Assembly: GCF_018612915.1 (NCBI RefSeq)
Contig: NZ_JAGGRL010000006.1
Location: 1-64,000 of the forward strand
Reading direction: 5' to 3'
Length of the DNA: 64,000 bases
From: Stenotrophomonas sp. ISL-67
GTDB taxonomy: Bacteria; Pseudomonadota; Gammaproteobacteria; Xanthomonadales; Xanthomonadaceae
The position numbers were made by a program, and so were the translations under genes. The notes under the pieces are model-generated. The model was given only the letters and a program-made list of their open reading frames with translations, searched no databases and was not told the DNA's origin. How positions within the stretch are numbered: the stretch's first letter is position 1; every line of letters starts with the position of its first letter. Positions 36,745-45,723 of this stretch are shown here, one piece after another.

Positions 36745-38978
36745 CGCGTTCCACGCCCCTGATGCTGCTGCTGGCGGCCACCTTCAGTGCTGCGGCGCTG
36801 CCCGCCGCGCACGCCCAGGCGCCCAGCGCGGCCGCGCGCGGTGTCGAAGCCAACAGCGCACCGGTGCTGGTCACCGCCGCACAGTGGGCGCAGATGCGCC
36901 GCGATGGTGCCCGCTACCCGATGTTCGCCAAGGAACAGGCACGCGCCGAGAAGCTGGTGCGCGCGATGATGAAGGCCGGCATCGACGTGCCGGTGCCCAA
37001 GGACAAGGGCGGGGGCTATACCCACGAACAGCACAAGCGCAATTACCAGGCCATCCAGGCCGCGGGCGCGCTGTATCGCCTTACCGGCGACAAGGCGTAT
37101 GCCACCTTCGCGCGCGATGTGCTGCTCGGCTACGCCAAACTCTATCCCGGTCTGGGCGCGCATCCGGAAGGACGCGGGCAGATTCCCGGGCGGCTGTTCT
37201 GGCAGACGCTCAACGATTCGGTGTGGCTGGTCAACGCGGTGCAGGGTTACGACGCGATCCGCGACAGCCTGAGCGCCGATGAGCGCCGCACCATCGACGA
37301 CAACGTGTTCCGGCCAATGGCGCAGTTCCTGAGCGGCAACCCGGAGAACTTCGACAAGATCCACAACCACGCCACCTGGGCGGTGGCCGCCACCGGCATG
37401 ACCGGCTATGTGCTGCGCGACCCGGTGCTGGTGGAACAGGCCTTGATGGGCAGCAGGCGCGACGGCAGCGCCGGCTTCCTCAAGCAGGTGGACCAGCTGT
37501 TCTCGCCCGATGGCTATTACGAAGAAGGCCCCTACTACCAGCGCTATGCGCTGGCGCCGTTCATCCTGTTCGCCAACGCGGTGCAGCGCAACGAATCGCA
37601 ACGCGGCATCTTCAAGCGTCGTGACGGGGTACTGCTCAAGGCGGTGGACGCGCTGGTGCAGAGCAGCTACGGCGGCTACTTCTTCCCGATCAACGACGCG
37701 ATCCTGGACAAGGGCCTGGACACCGAAGAACTGGTGGCCGGCATCGACATCGCCTACGCCAACACCGGCGATGCGCGCCTGTTGTCGGTCGCCCAGTCGC
37801 AGAAGCGCGTGCTGCTATCGCCTGAAGGCCTGCAGGTGGCCAAGGCGCTCGCCGATGGCAAGGCCAAGCCGTACGCGTTCGTGCCCACGCTGCTGCGCGA
37901 TGGTCCCGACGGCACCGAAGGCGCACTGGCCATCCTGCGCATGGGCGGTGAAGACGGCCAGGCGCTGGTGATGAAGAACACCAAGCAGGGCATGGGCCAC
38001 GGCCACTTCGACAAGCTCAACTGGCTGTTCTACGACAACGGCCAGCGCGTGGTCACCGATTACGGCGCGGCCCGCTTCCTCAACATCGAAGCCAAGGCCG
38101 GCGGCATCTACCTGCCCGAAAACAACAGCTGGGCGCGGCAGACACTGGCACACAACACGCTGGTGGTGAACGAGCAGAGCCACTTCGGCGGCGACTGGAA
38201 GAAGGGCCAGCCGCTGGCCCCTGCCCCGCTGCTGTTCGCGGTGACCGACGACACCCAGATCGTGTCGGCGCGCATGGATGGCGCCTACGACGGCGTGACG
38301 TTTACCCGCACCCAGGCATTGCTCGCGCACCCGTCGCTGGGCCAGCCGGTGGTGCTGGACCTGCTGCGCGTGGACGGCAGCACGCCGGCGCGCTACGACC
38401 TGCCGCTGCACTTCAACGGCCACATCATGGACGTGGGCTTCAAGGCGCAGTCGGCGGTAACCACGCGCCCGGTGCTGGGCAAGGCCAACGGCTACCAGCA
38501 CGCATGGGTGGATGCCGCCAGCGAACCGGGCACCGAGGCGCGCAGCCTGACCTGGCTGCTGGATGGCCGCTTCTACACCTACCGCTTCGCCAGCACCGCG
38601 CCGGCGCGGGCGTTGATCGGCGAAAGCGGCGCGAACGATCCGTCGTTCAACCTGCGCCGCGAACCGATGCTGCTGCAGCGCGTGGATGGCCAGGCCTCTG
38701 CCACCTTCTATGGCGTGCTGGAGCCGCACGGCCGGTATGACGGCACCGCTGAAACGGTGCGCGGCGCCAACAGCCGCATCGACCGTCTGGCGCACTACCG
38801 CGGCAAGGATGCCAGCGTGCTGGTGCTGGACCTGGCCGGTGGCCAGCGGCTGGCGCTGGCCATTGCCGATGACCCGTCCAAAGACGGCAACCATGAGGTA
38901 AGCGCAGATGGCCAGCGCTGGAGCTGGAGCGGTGGCTGGAAGCGCTTCGATACCGCCAGCGGCAAGGACAACAAATGA
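36741..38978 (+). CDS. PL17 family oligoalginate lyase (heparinase II/III-like)
   Basis: Exolytic lyase that trims alginate oligomers to unsaturated monomers, which open to DEH. The signal peptide ends in AHAQ near residue 26. The (alpha/alpha) toroid (about 45-380) carries N209-H210 in HNHATWA and Y266 in GPYYQRY. The beta-sheet domain has GHGHFDKL (H420/H422) and ENNSWARQTLAHNT. Spacing of N-H to Tyr (56) equals that of Alg17C (N201/H202/Y258 from memory). At 745 residues the length is normal. It is coupled by ATGA on both sides, and its location in the periplasm or envelope is inferred from the signal peptide. Confidence 0.94.
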   Translation: MTRSTPLMLLLAATFSAAALPAAHAQAPSAAARGVEANSAPVLVTAAQWAQMRRDGARYPMFAKEQARAEKLVRAMMKAGIDVPVPKDKGGGYTHEQHKRNYQAIQAAGALYRLTGDKAYATFARDVLLGYAKLYPGLGAHPEGRGQIPGRLFWQTLNDSVWLVNAVQGYDAIRDSLSADERRTIDDNVFRPMAQFLSGNPENFDKIHNHATWAVAATGMTGYVLRDPVLVEQALMGSRRDGSAGFLKQVDQLFSPDGYYEEGPYYQRYALAPFILFANAVQRNESQRGIFKRRDGVLLKAVDALVQSSYGGYFFPINDAILDKGLDTEELVAGIDIAYANTGDARLLSVAQSQKRVLLSPEGLQVAKALADGKAKPYAFVPTLLRDGPDGTEGALAILRMGGEDGQALVMKNTKQGMGHGHFDKLNWLFYDNGQRVVTDYGAARFLNIEAKAGGIYLPENNSWARQTLAHNTLVVNEQSHFGGDWKKGQPLAPAPLLFAVTDDTQIVSARMDGAYDGVTFTRTQALLAHPSLGQPVVLDLLRVDGSTPARYDLPLHFNGHIMDVGFKAQSAVTTRPVLGKANGYQHAWVDAASEPGTEARSLTWLLDGRFYTYRFASTAPARALIGESGANDPSFNLRREPMLLQRVDGQASATFYGVLEPHGRYDGTAETVRGANSRIDRLAHYRGKDASVLVLDLAGGQRLALAIADDPSKDGNHEVSADGQRWSWSGGWKRFDTASGKDNK

Positions 38979-40264
38979 ACGTGACGACCCGAACCCGTTC
39001 CTGCGTGCGCTGGTTGATCGTGGCGCTGATCGCGGTGGCCACGGTGATCAACTACATCGACCGCAACGCGCTGGCGGTGATGTGGCCGCAGATTTCCAAG
39101 GACGTGGGCGCCACCAAGGAAGACTACGCGCTGCTGGTGACGGTGTTCATGCTGTTCTACGCCGCCGGCCAGTTCGTGTTCGGCCGGCTGTTCGACATCA
39201 TCGGCACCCGGCTGGGCTTTGCGCTGTCGATTGCGGTGTGGTCGATCTCGATCGCACTGCATTCGGTTACCCACTCGATCCTGTCCTTCAGCATCGTGCG
39301 CGCCATGCTCGGCATCAGCGAAGCCGGTGCCTGGCCCGGTGCGGTGAAGGCCAACGCGGAATGGTTCCCGGCGCGCGAGCGTGCGCTGGCGCAGGGCGTG
39401 TTCAATGCCGGCGCGTCCATCGGTGCCATCATTTCCGCGCCATTGATCGCGGTGCTGTTCCTGTGGCTGGGCTGGCGTGGCACCTTCATCCTGATCGGCG
39501 CCATTGGCTTCGTCTGGCTGCTGCCGTGGCTGATCATCTACCGCGCCGGCCCGGACAAACACCCGTGGGTGAGCGCGGCCGAGCGCGCACTGATCCTGGA
39601 TGCGCCCGCCGAACAGCCGGCCGTGCCCAAGGTTGAATACGTGCCAAACGTGCGCCAGCTGCTGGGGCACCGGCAGACCTGGGGCATCCTGACCACGCGG
39701 TTCTTCATCGACCCGATCTGGTGGTTGTTCGTGTCCTGGCTGCCGATCTACCTGGCCGACACCTTCGGCTTCGACATCAAGCAGATCGGCATTTTCGCCT
39801 GGGTTCCTTACGTGGGCGCGATGATCGGCAGCCTCGGCGGTGGCTGGTTGTCCGGGCGGCTGATCGGGGCCGGCTGGAGCGTGGACCGCGCGCGCAAGTG
39901 GGTGATCACCCTGGGCGGCGCAATCATGGCCCCGGCCCTGCTGGGCGCGGTGCTGGCCACCGACCCGGTGTGGGCGGTGGTGACCATTGCCTTCGTGCTG
40001 TTCGGCTTCCAGATCGCCATCGGCAACATCCAGACCCTGCCTGGCGACATCTTCAACGGCAAATCCGTCGGTTCGCTGGCCGGGCTGGGCGGCATGGCCG
40101 CGGTGGCCGGCACGCTGATCACCACCTGGCTGGTGCCGGTGATGACCCGCGAATCCTATGCACCGATTTTCATCCTGGTGGCGGCGCTGGTGCCCGCTTC
40201 CCTGCTCGCCCTGTGGCTGGTGACCGGACGCGTCGAGAAGGTCGACGCACCACCCTCCCGCTGA
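38975..40264 (+). CDS. MFS transporter of the hexuronate (ACS) type, likely DEH importer
   Basis: A 429-residue inner-membrane symporter with about 12 helices and a central loop near 205-230. VINYIDRNALAVMWPQI in the first helix and FGRLFDIIGTRLG in the first cytoplasmic loop are typical of the anion:cation symporter family that includes ExuT. SEAGAWPGAVKANAEWFP in helix 4 is also characteristic. It sits between the PL17 lyase and the DEH reductase genes, so the unsaturated uronate monomer is the likely substrate. ATGA overlap with PL17. Confidence 0.88.
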   Translation: MNVTTRTRSCVRWLIVALIAVATVINYIDRNALAVMWPQISKDVGATKEDYALLVTVFMLFYAAGQFVFGRLFDIIGTRLGFALSIAVWSISIALHSVTHSILSFSIVRAMLGISEAGAWPGAVKANAEWFPARERALAQGVFNAGASIGAIISAPLIAVLFLWLGWRGTFILIGAIGFVWLLPWLIIYRAGPDKHPWVSAAERALILDAPAEQPAVPKVEYVPNVRQLLGHRQTWGILTTRFFIDPIWWLFVSWLPIYLADTFGFDIKQIGIFAWVPYVGAMIGSLGGGWLSGRLIGAGWSVDRARKWVITLGGAIMAPALLGAVLATDPVWAVVTIAFVLFGFQIAIGNIQTLPGDIFNGKSVGSLAGLGGMAAVAGTLITTWLVPVMTRESYAPIFILVAALVPASLLALWLVTGRVEKVDAPPSR

Positions 40265-40299
40265 CGTTTCTTTTCCCCCTCGCATCACTGGAGTACCAA

Positions 40300-41055
40300 A
40301 TGACTCAGTTCAAGGACAAGGTGGCGATCGTCACCGGTGGCGGCCGCGATATCGGCCGTGAGATTTCGCTCAAGCTGGCCGCAGCCGGCGCCAAGGTGTG
40401 CATCAACTACGCCAACGACGAAGCCAGCGCGCAGGAAACCCTGCAGCAGGTGCAGGCCGCCGGTGGCACCGCCATCGTGCACCGCGCCGACGTGACCGAT
40501 GCGCAGGCCGTGGCCGGCATGGTCGCCGCCACCCAGGCCGCGTTCGGGCCGCAGATCGATGTGCTGGTGAACGTGGCCGGCGGCATGGTCCAGCGGCGCC
40601 CGCTGGCCGAGATCGACCCGGCGTTCTTCCACAAGGTGATGGACCTCAACATGAGTTCGGTCTACCTGACCACGCATGCGGTGGTGCCACACATGCCCGA
40701 AGGCGGCGCGATCGTGAACTTCGCCTCGCAGGCCGGCCGCGATGGCGGTGGCCCGGGCGCCTCGATCTACGCCACCGCCAAGGCCGCCGTGATGACCTTC
40801 ACCCGGGCCATGGCCAAGGAGCTGGGCCCGCGCGGCATCCGGGTCAACGCGCTGTGCTGCGGCATGATCGCCACCCGCTTCCATGACGAGTTCACCAAAC
40901 CGGAAGTGCGCACTGCCGTGGCCGGCAGCACCCCGCTGCGCCGCCAGGGTCGCCCGCAGGAAGCGGCCGATACCGCGGTGTACCTTGCCTCGGACGCGGC
41001 CGGTTTCATCACCGGTGCCAACGTCGACGTCAACGGCGGCACGTACTTCTCCTGA
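40300..41055 (+). CDS. SDR family oxidoreductase, probable DEH reductase
   Basis: A 251-residue classical SDR with TGGGRDIG (cofactor loop), NVAGG, the catalytic Ser in NFASQAG and YATAK. In alginate pathways such an enzyme reduces DEH to 2-keto-3-deoxygluconate with NAD(P)H. The ATG at 40300 has GGAG six bases upstream and gives the canonical MTQFKDKVAIVTGG opening. It follows the transporter and precedes the esterase and KDG kinase. Sequence alone would allow a 3-oxoacyl-ACP reductase-like role; the assignment rests on context. Confidence 0.83.
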   Translation: MTQFKDKVAIVTGGGRDIGREISLKLAAAGAKVCINYANDEASAQETLQQVQAAGGTAIVHRADVTDAQAVAGMVAATQAAFGPQIDVLVNVAGGMVQRRPLAEIDPAFFHKVMDLNMSSVYLTTHAVVPHMPEGGAIVNFASQAGRDGGGPGASIYATAKAAVMTFTRAMAKELGPRGIRVNALCCGMIATRFHDEFTKPEVRTAVAGSTPLRRQGRPQEAADTAVYLASDAAGFITGANVDVNGGTYFS

Positions 41056-41084
41056 TAGACCGCTGACCGCCTGGGAGGGCCGCC

Positions 41085-42266
41085 ATGCTGCGCTGGATCA
41101 CTGCACTTTCACTTGCACTTGCCACCAGCGCCGCGGCGCTGCCCACCCAGGCCCAGGTCTGGGTTCCGGCCTGGACCGCCTCGCCTGCGCCGGACCGCCA
41201 GGATGGAACGCCCGAGGCACCGGTGCAGTTCGCCAACCAGACCGTGCGCCAGGACATGCGCCTGGCCAGCTCGGCCACGGCGCTGCGCTTCCGCATCACC
41301 AACGAGCTGGGCGTGGCGCCGCTGCATATCGGTGGCGCCACTGCACAGCGCACCGGCACGGTCACGCCCGCCAAACTGGTGACCTTCAACGGGCGAAGTG
41401 AGGTCATCGTGCCGGTAGGCGCGGTGCTGCTGAGCGACCCGATACCCCTGACCGTGCCGGCGCTTGCCGATGTCTCGCTCACCGTCTATTTCCCTGAACC
41501 CACCCAACCCGCCGTGCGGCGCACCGCGCTGCGCATTGCCGACGGCCGCCAGGCCGAGGTGGCCGACACGGTGAAGCTGGCCTACCGGCAGAACGTGGTG
41601 TCGGCGGTGCTGGCCGAGCGCAGCACCACGCCGATCGTGGTGGTGGCCCTGGGCGATTCCATCACGGAAGGTGCTACCGCCACGCGCGGCAGCAACGGCG
41701 ATTGGCCGGCGCTGCTGGCTGCCCGCCTGCAGCAGGCCTGCCCGGACCAGGTGGTGCTGGTCAACGCCGGTATCAGCGGCAACAAGGTCATGGACCACGG
41801 CCGCAGCCACAGCGCACTGGCCCGGCTGGACCGCGATGTGATCGCGCTGCCACACGTAAACCGGGTGATCCTGTTCGAAGGCATCAACGATATCCGCCAT
41901 GACGGCGGCACCCCGCCGGTGGCCGGCCGCAACGCCGAGGACATGGTGCTGGGCTACCGCCAGGTGGCCGAGCGCCTGCACAGCAACGGCATCGGCGCCA
42001 TTGCCGCGACGATGACGCCGTTCGGCGGTTCGGACCGCTACGAGCCGGTGTCGGCCGGCACCCGCACCACGCTCAATACCTGGATGCGCAGCGGGCGCAG
42101 CGGCTTCGATGCGTTGATCGACTTCGACCAGATCCTGCGTGATCCGGCCAAGCCGGAATTCCTGCCCGACGCGATCACCCGCGATTTCCTGCACCCCAAC
42201 GATGAAGGCTACCGGCGCATGGCCGATGGCGTGGACCTGGCCCTGCTGGGGTGCAGCGCACGATGA
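41085..42266 (+). CDS. secreted SGNH/GDSL esterase, possibly alginate deacetylase
   Basis: A 393-residue hydrolase with a signal peptide ending in TQAQ near residue 23. An N-terminal beta-rich domain (25-175) precedes the SGNH core, with all four blocks: GDSITEG (Ser), NAGISGN (Gly/Asn), EGINDI (Asn) and DFLHPND (Asp-His). Relatives act on acetylated or acylated carbohydrates. Sitting between the DEH reductase and KDG kinase genes, it may remove O-acetyl groups from bacterial alginate to let the lyases work. This role is inference. The stop overlaps the kinase start as ATGA. Confidence 0.82.
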   Translation: MLRWITALSLALATSAAALPTQAQVWVPAWTASPAPDRQDGTPEAPVQFANQTVRQDMRLASSATALRFRITNELGVAPLHIGGATAQRTGTVTPAKLVTFNGRSEVIVPVGAVLLSDPIPLTVPALADVSLTVYFPEPTQPAVRRTALRIADGRQAEVADTVKLAYRQNVVSAVLAERSTTPIVVVALGDSITEGATATRGSNGDWPALLAARLQQACPDQVVLVNAGISGNKVMDHGRSHSALARLDRDVIALPHVNRVILFEGINDIRHDGGTPPVAGRNAEDMVLGYRQVAERLHSNGIGAIAATMTPFGGSDRYEPVSAGTRTTLNTWMRSGRSGFDALIDFDQILRDPAKPEFLPDAITRDFLHPNDEGYRRMADGVDLALLGCSAR

Positions 42267-43366
42267 GCACGCAGCAGTTCCGGCTGGCCAGCCACGCCAG
42301 CCCACGCTGGGCGGCGATGGCACTGGGTGAGGTGATGCTGCGCTTCGATCCCGGCGAAGGCCGGGTGCGCAACGCACGCCAGTTCCAGGTGTGGGAAGGC
42401 GGCGGCGAATACAACGTGGCGCGCGGGCTGAGCAGCACCTTCGGCCACCCCACGGCGGTGCTGACCGCGCTGCCACGCAACGAGCTGGGGCTGCTGGCCC
42501 AGCAGCTGATCCAGGCCGGTGGCGTGGATACGGGCCAGATCGTGTGGTGTGCGTACGACGGCATTGGCCGCAGCACGCGGATGGGGCTGAACTTCACCGA
42601 GCGCGGGTTCGGCGTGCGGGCCCCGCTGGGCGTGTCCGACCGTGCGTACTCGGCGGCCTCGCAGTTGCGGCCGGACGAGGTCGACTGGGACACGCTGTTC
42701 GGCGTGCACGGGGTGCGTTGGCTGCATACCGGCGGCATCTTCGCCGCGTTGTCCGAACACAGCGCGCAGACCGCCATCGCCGCCGTGCGCGCGGCGCGCC
42801 GGCATGGCGTGGCGGTGTCCTACGACCTCAACTACCGCGCCAGCCTGTGGAACAGCCACCCGGATCCGGGCGCGGCGCGGCATGCCAACTGCGCGATCGC
42901 CGCCGAGTGCGACCTGCTGGTGGGCGATGAGTATTCGTTCGCCGCCTGCCTGGGCATGGACCTGGCCGACCTGGGCAAGCGCGAAACGCCGATGGATGTG
43001 GGGCCGGCCGATGCGGCGGCATTACGCGCGATGGAACGGTTCCCGAACCTGCAGGCGGTGGCATTCACCCTGCGCGATGCCAGCAACGCCGCCCGCAATG
43101 GCTGGGCCGGCGCGCTGCGCAACCGGGAGGCGCTGTTCGTCTCCGCCGCGCGCGAAGTGGACCTGCTGGACCGCGTGGGCGGCGGCGATGCGTTCGTGGC
43201 CGGCGTGGTCCATGCCCTGCTGGAAGGCCTGGGCGAACAGGCGGCGGTGGAGCTGGGCGCCGCGCATGGCGCGCTGGCGATGTCCACGCCGGGCGATGCG
43301 GCCTGCACCAGCCGCGAAGAAGTAGAGGCGGTGGCGCGTGGGGATGGGGCTGCCGCGCGGCGCTGA
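42263..43366 (+). CDS. kdgK: 2-keto-3-deoxygluconate kinase (PfkB family)
   Basis: A 367-residue ribokinase-like sugar kinase. It has MALGEVMLRFDPGEGR at the start, GGGEYNVARGL (substrate loop) and the catalytic DRVGGGDAFVAGV. It would phosphorylate KDG to KDPG, the entry to the Entner-Doudoroff cleavage. The preferred ATG at 42263 gives the ATGA overlap; 42251 is also open. It is the last gene of the alginate operon. No KDPG aldolase is in the window. Confidence 0.88.
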   Translation: MSTQQFRLASHASPRWAAMALGEVMLRFDPGEGRVRNARQFQVWEGGGEYNVARGLSSTFGHPTAVLTALPRNELGLLAQQLIQAGGVDTGQIVWCAYDGIGRSTRMGLNFTERGFGVRAPLGVSDRAYSAASQLRPDEVDWDTLFGVHGVRWLHTGGIFAALSEHSAQTAIAAVRAARRHGVAVSYDLNYRASLWNSHPDPGAARHANCAIAAECDLLVGDEYSFAACLGMDLADLGKRETPMDVGPADAAALRAMERFPNLQAVAFTLRDASNAARNGWAGALRNREALFVSAAREVDLLDRVGGGDAFVAGVVHALLEGLGEQAAVELGAAHGALAMSTPGDAACTSREEVEAVARGDGAAARR

Positions 43367-43376
43367 AGCACGCCGC

Positions 43377-43802
43377 TCAGCGCGGTAGTGAAAGCCGCAC
43401 CAACCCTTCGGTGGCAGAACGGGTGAGCGGGGCTGGCAGTGCATCGGGAAGGAACCATGCCAGCGCCAGGATTGCGTCCGGCTCCAGCCGCGTTGCCGGC
43501 GTGTCATCCAGCGTGCGCACCAGGTAGACCGGCGCCACCCAGTGCTGTTCCAGCGCGGGTTCGAAGTGGTCCACGATGCACAGCAGCCGCTCCACCGCCA
43601 CGCGCAGGCCGGTTTCTTCCTGCACTTCGCGCACCACGGTGTCTTCGAGCTTCTCCATCCAGTCCACTTTGCCGCCGGGCAGGCCCCAGTGCCCCTGTTC
43701 GGGTGGGCGCCCCCGTTGGACCAGGAGCACGGCGCCGTCGGCGCGCTGGATGACGGCACCACAGCCGACGCGAGGTTGCTGCGATGGATTGGGCTGAGCC
43801 AT
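43377..43802 (-). CDS. NUDIX hydrolase
   Basis: A 141-residue NUDIX protein. The NUDIX box is complete: GG at the start, REVQEETGL at the end with catalytic glutamates. It opens GCGAVIQRADGAVLLVQRG, a common start for nucleotide or NDP-sugar pyrophosphatases. The ATG at 43802 has GGAG seven bases upstream; the open frame up to 43967 crosses repeats. It is convergent with kdgK, 10 bases apart. The substrate cannot be deduced. Confidence 0.88.
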   Translation of the reverse strand: MAQPNPSQQPRVGCGAVIQRADGAVLLVQRGRPPEQGHWGLPGGKVDWMEKLEDTVVREVQEETGLRVAVERLLCIVDHFEPALEQHWVAPVYLVRTLDDTPATRLEPDAILALAWFLPDALPAPLTRSATEGLVRLSLPR

Positions 43803-43823
43803 TGAGATCTCCGGACGTCGCGA

Positions 43824-43937
43824 GCGACCACCAACGGTGGCCGCGTACCCATTATCGCCTGCGCGGGCGCGACCACCAACGGTGGCCGCCGACCTGGCAC
43901 CCATGCAGTGGTAGGTACCGACCGTGGGTCGGTACGC
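43824..43937. repeat. three palindromic repeats upstream of the NUDIX gene
   Basis: GCGACCACCAACGGTGGCCGC occurs twice (43824 and 43869), 45 bases apart in the same orientation, followed by GTAGGTACCGACCGTGGGTC from 43911. The first two lack the GTAG end but have the same stem style. Confidence 0.65.
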
Positions 43938-43954
43938 ACTGCGCGCCCACAAAC

Positions 43955-43981
43955 AAAGGCCCGGCAAATTGCCGGGCCTTT
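43955..43981 (-). terminator. intrinsic terminator of the Ax21-type gene
   Basis: A 13-bp near-continuous palindrome with GGCCCGGC and GCCGGGCC arms around AAATT is followed on the minus strand by a TTTGTTTG run. It lies 45 bases past the stop of the outer-membrane protein gene. Confidence 0.75.
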
Positions 43982-44025
43982 GGTGCTACGCCGCTGCCGG
44001 GCGCAGCGAAGCGATCATGCGCCGC

Positions 44026-44598
44026 TTACCAGCTGAAGCGCGGGCCGACCGACCATTCCTTGTCACCGTGGCGATCCATCTTGATATCGCCGTTGATGCC
44101 CCAGTTCTGGTTCAACTTCACCTGGCCACCCAGGCGGCCATAGAACCGGTCATCCGGATTGATGCCGCGCTTCTTGCTGTAATCCTCGTAACCGGCCATC
44201 GCGTAGACTTCGGCGTGCTGGCCGAACGCGGTGCGGATACCGGCTTCGGCGCTGTAGCCGTTGAAGCCCAGGCCTTCCTTCTGATCGAGCTTGTTGTAGG
44301 CAACGCGGCCCACGAAGTCGGTGCTGGTGGCGATTTCGTGGTTGTAGCCCACGCCCACGCGCCACTGGTCAGTCTTGAAGTTGCCGATGTCGGTCTTCTG
44401 GTGGTTGTACTCACCAAACGCATGGAAGTTCGGCAGGAAGCCGTACGAACCCTTCACCCCCCAACCATCGGCCTTGCCACCATCGGCATCGGTCTTGACG
44501 TAATCGCCTTCGGCGTAGTTGTAGGACAGGCCTTCAGCAGCCGAAGCGCCGAACGGCAGAGCGGCGGCAAGCGCCAGGGCAATCAGGGAAGTCTTCAT
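44026..44598 (-). CDS. Ax21-family outer-membrane beta-barrel protein
   Basis: 190 residues with a signal peptide ending ASA near residue 20 and a mature opening GLSYNYAEGDYVKTDADGG that matches the Xanthomonas/Stenotrophomonas Ax21 protein. Alternating aromatic strands and the C-terminal VGPRFSW point to an eight-stranded barrel. Earlier claims that Ax21 is a secreted signal recognised by rice XA21 were retracted; an outer-membrane protein affecting motility and biofilm is the safer view. RBS AAAGG precedes the ATG. Strong terminator downstream. Confidence 0.87.
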   Translation of the reverse strand: MKTSLIALALAAALPFGASAAEGLSYNYAEGDYVKTDADGGKADGWGVKGSYGFLPNFHAFGEYNHQKTDIGNFKTDQWRVGVGYNHEIATSTDFVGRVAYNKLDQKEGLGFNGYSAEAGIRTAFGQHAEVYAMAGYEDYSKKRGINPDDRFYGRLGGQVKLNQNWGINGDIKMDRHGDKEWSVGPRFSW

Positions 44599-45314
44599 GG
44601 GGGTACACCTTTTCTGTTGTTTCGTTCGTGCAGTGGCACAAGCGGCTGCTGCAGCGGGAATGTAAATTCTCCGTTATTCGACACAACGCGCCCTGAAGTA
44701 CGCCGCTTTCAACCCCGCGAATTTTTGGCAACCGTTCAGACGCATCGTGCGATATGCGCGCGCGCTGCATTTTTCAGGTGTTGGGTGCGGATTCGCAGCA
44801 CACGATGATCCCCGCATTTACAGCGCGCGAGATCAAATGGGGGGTGGGAGTGATCGTGTCATCGCCGGTGCGGTCATGCCGAGTGTGATTCGGCGGGCGA
44901 AAGGAATCCGGTCACGACGATACCCTTGCAGGGCGTCACGCGCTGGGGAAGCCGCTCTTGGGGAGTAGTCGGCTAACGCGTCCATCTTCCGTATTGCACC
45001 GGCTGACGCAGCTCTGGCGCCAAATCGCAGGCTACTTGGGGAGAAGCACCCTGCCCGGCTCCTGCATAGTGTGCTGATCGTGGCGGCTTCGATATCAGAA
45101 TCTTCCCCTCTCTCGCTAGGATTTTTCTGACCCCACCACCCGTCGCACCTGATGTGAATACGCATAATTCCCGCATCTGCGTGGGTGACACCGGGCGTAC
45201 ACATGACCTTCACTCCACCGATCCGGTCACCACGGCATTGTCGATTCTCCACGCCCCCACGCGTCATATCCCTTGAAGGTGCCCATTCCGGCGCACCGGT
45301 TCTGGAGGCTGCAG
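44599..45314. other. intergenic region without visible genes
   Basis: About 700 bases between divergent genes with no convincing ORF, tRNA or strong terminator. It must hold the promoters of the Ax21-type gene and of DUF1428. Short inverted patches (for example CGGCGGGCG/GTCACGACG) do not form clear structures. A small RNA cannot be ruled out by eye. Confidence 0.5.
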
Positions 45315-45677
45315 ATGTCCTATATCGACGGTTTCGTATTGGCCGTACCCACCGCCAACAAAGACAAATTCATCAAACACGCCAACGAGGGCGACTCGAT
45401 CATCATGGAATTCGGCGCGCTGCGCGTGGTCGAGTGCTGGGGGGATGACGTGCCCGAAGGCAAGCTGACCGACTTCTTCCGCTCCGTGAAAGCGGAGAAG
45501 GATGAGACGGTGGTGTTCTCGTGGATTGAATGGCCTGACAAAGCCACCCGCGATGCCGGCATGAAGAAGATGATGGAAGACCCGCGCATGAGTCCCGAGA
45601 ACAACCCCATGCCGTTCGACGGCAAGCGGTTGATCTATGGCGGTTTCGTGCCGATCGTGGAGTTGAACAAGAAGTAG
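45315..45677 (+). CDS. DUF1428 family protein (YbaA-like)
   Basis: 120 residues that match the YbaA/DUF1428 family nearly throughout: MSYIDGFVLAVPTANKD at the start, CWGDDVPEGKLTDFF in the middle and MPFDGKRLIYGGFVPI at the end. It is a ferredoxin-like alpha-beta barrel dimer with no known activity. The ATG at 45315 has GGAGG upstream. Monocistronic by position. Confidence 0.92.
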   Translation: MSYIDGFVLAVPTANKDKFIKHANEGDSIIMEFGALRVVECWGDDVPEGKLTDFFRSVKAEKDETVVFSWIEWPDKATRDAGMKKMMEDPRMSPENNPMPFDGKRLIYGGFVPIVELNKK

Positions 45678-45723
45678 CCGCTGTCGCGGGCAGGAACGAC
45701 GGCATGGGCAGCCACCGCCTGGT

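Noticed and set aside
44747-45267. Short frames on both strands in the gap before DUF1428
   Set aside because: No ribosome site, no hydrophobic or domain pattern, and overlapping frames of equal quality.
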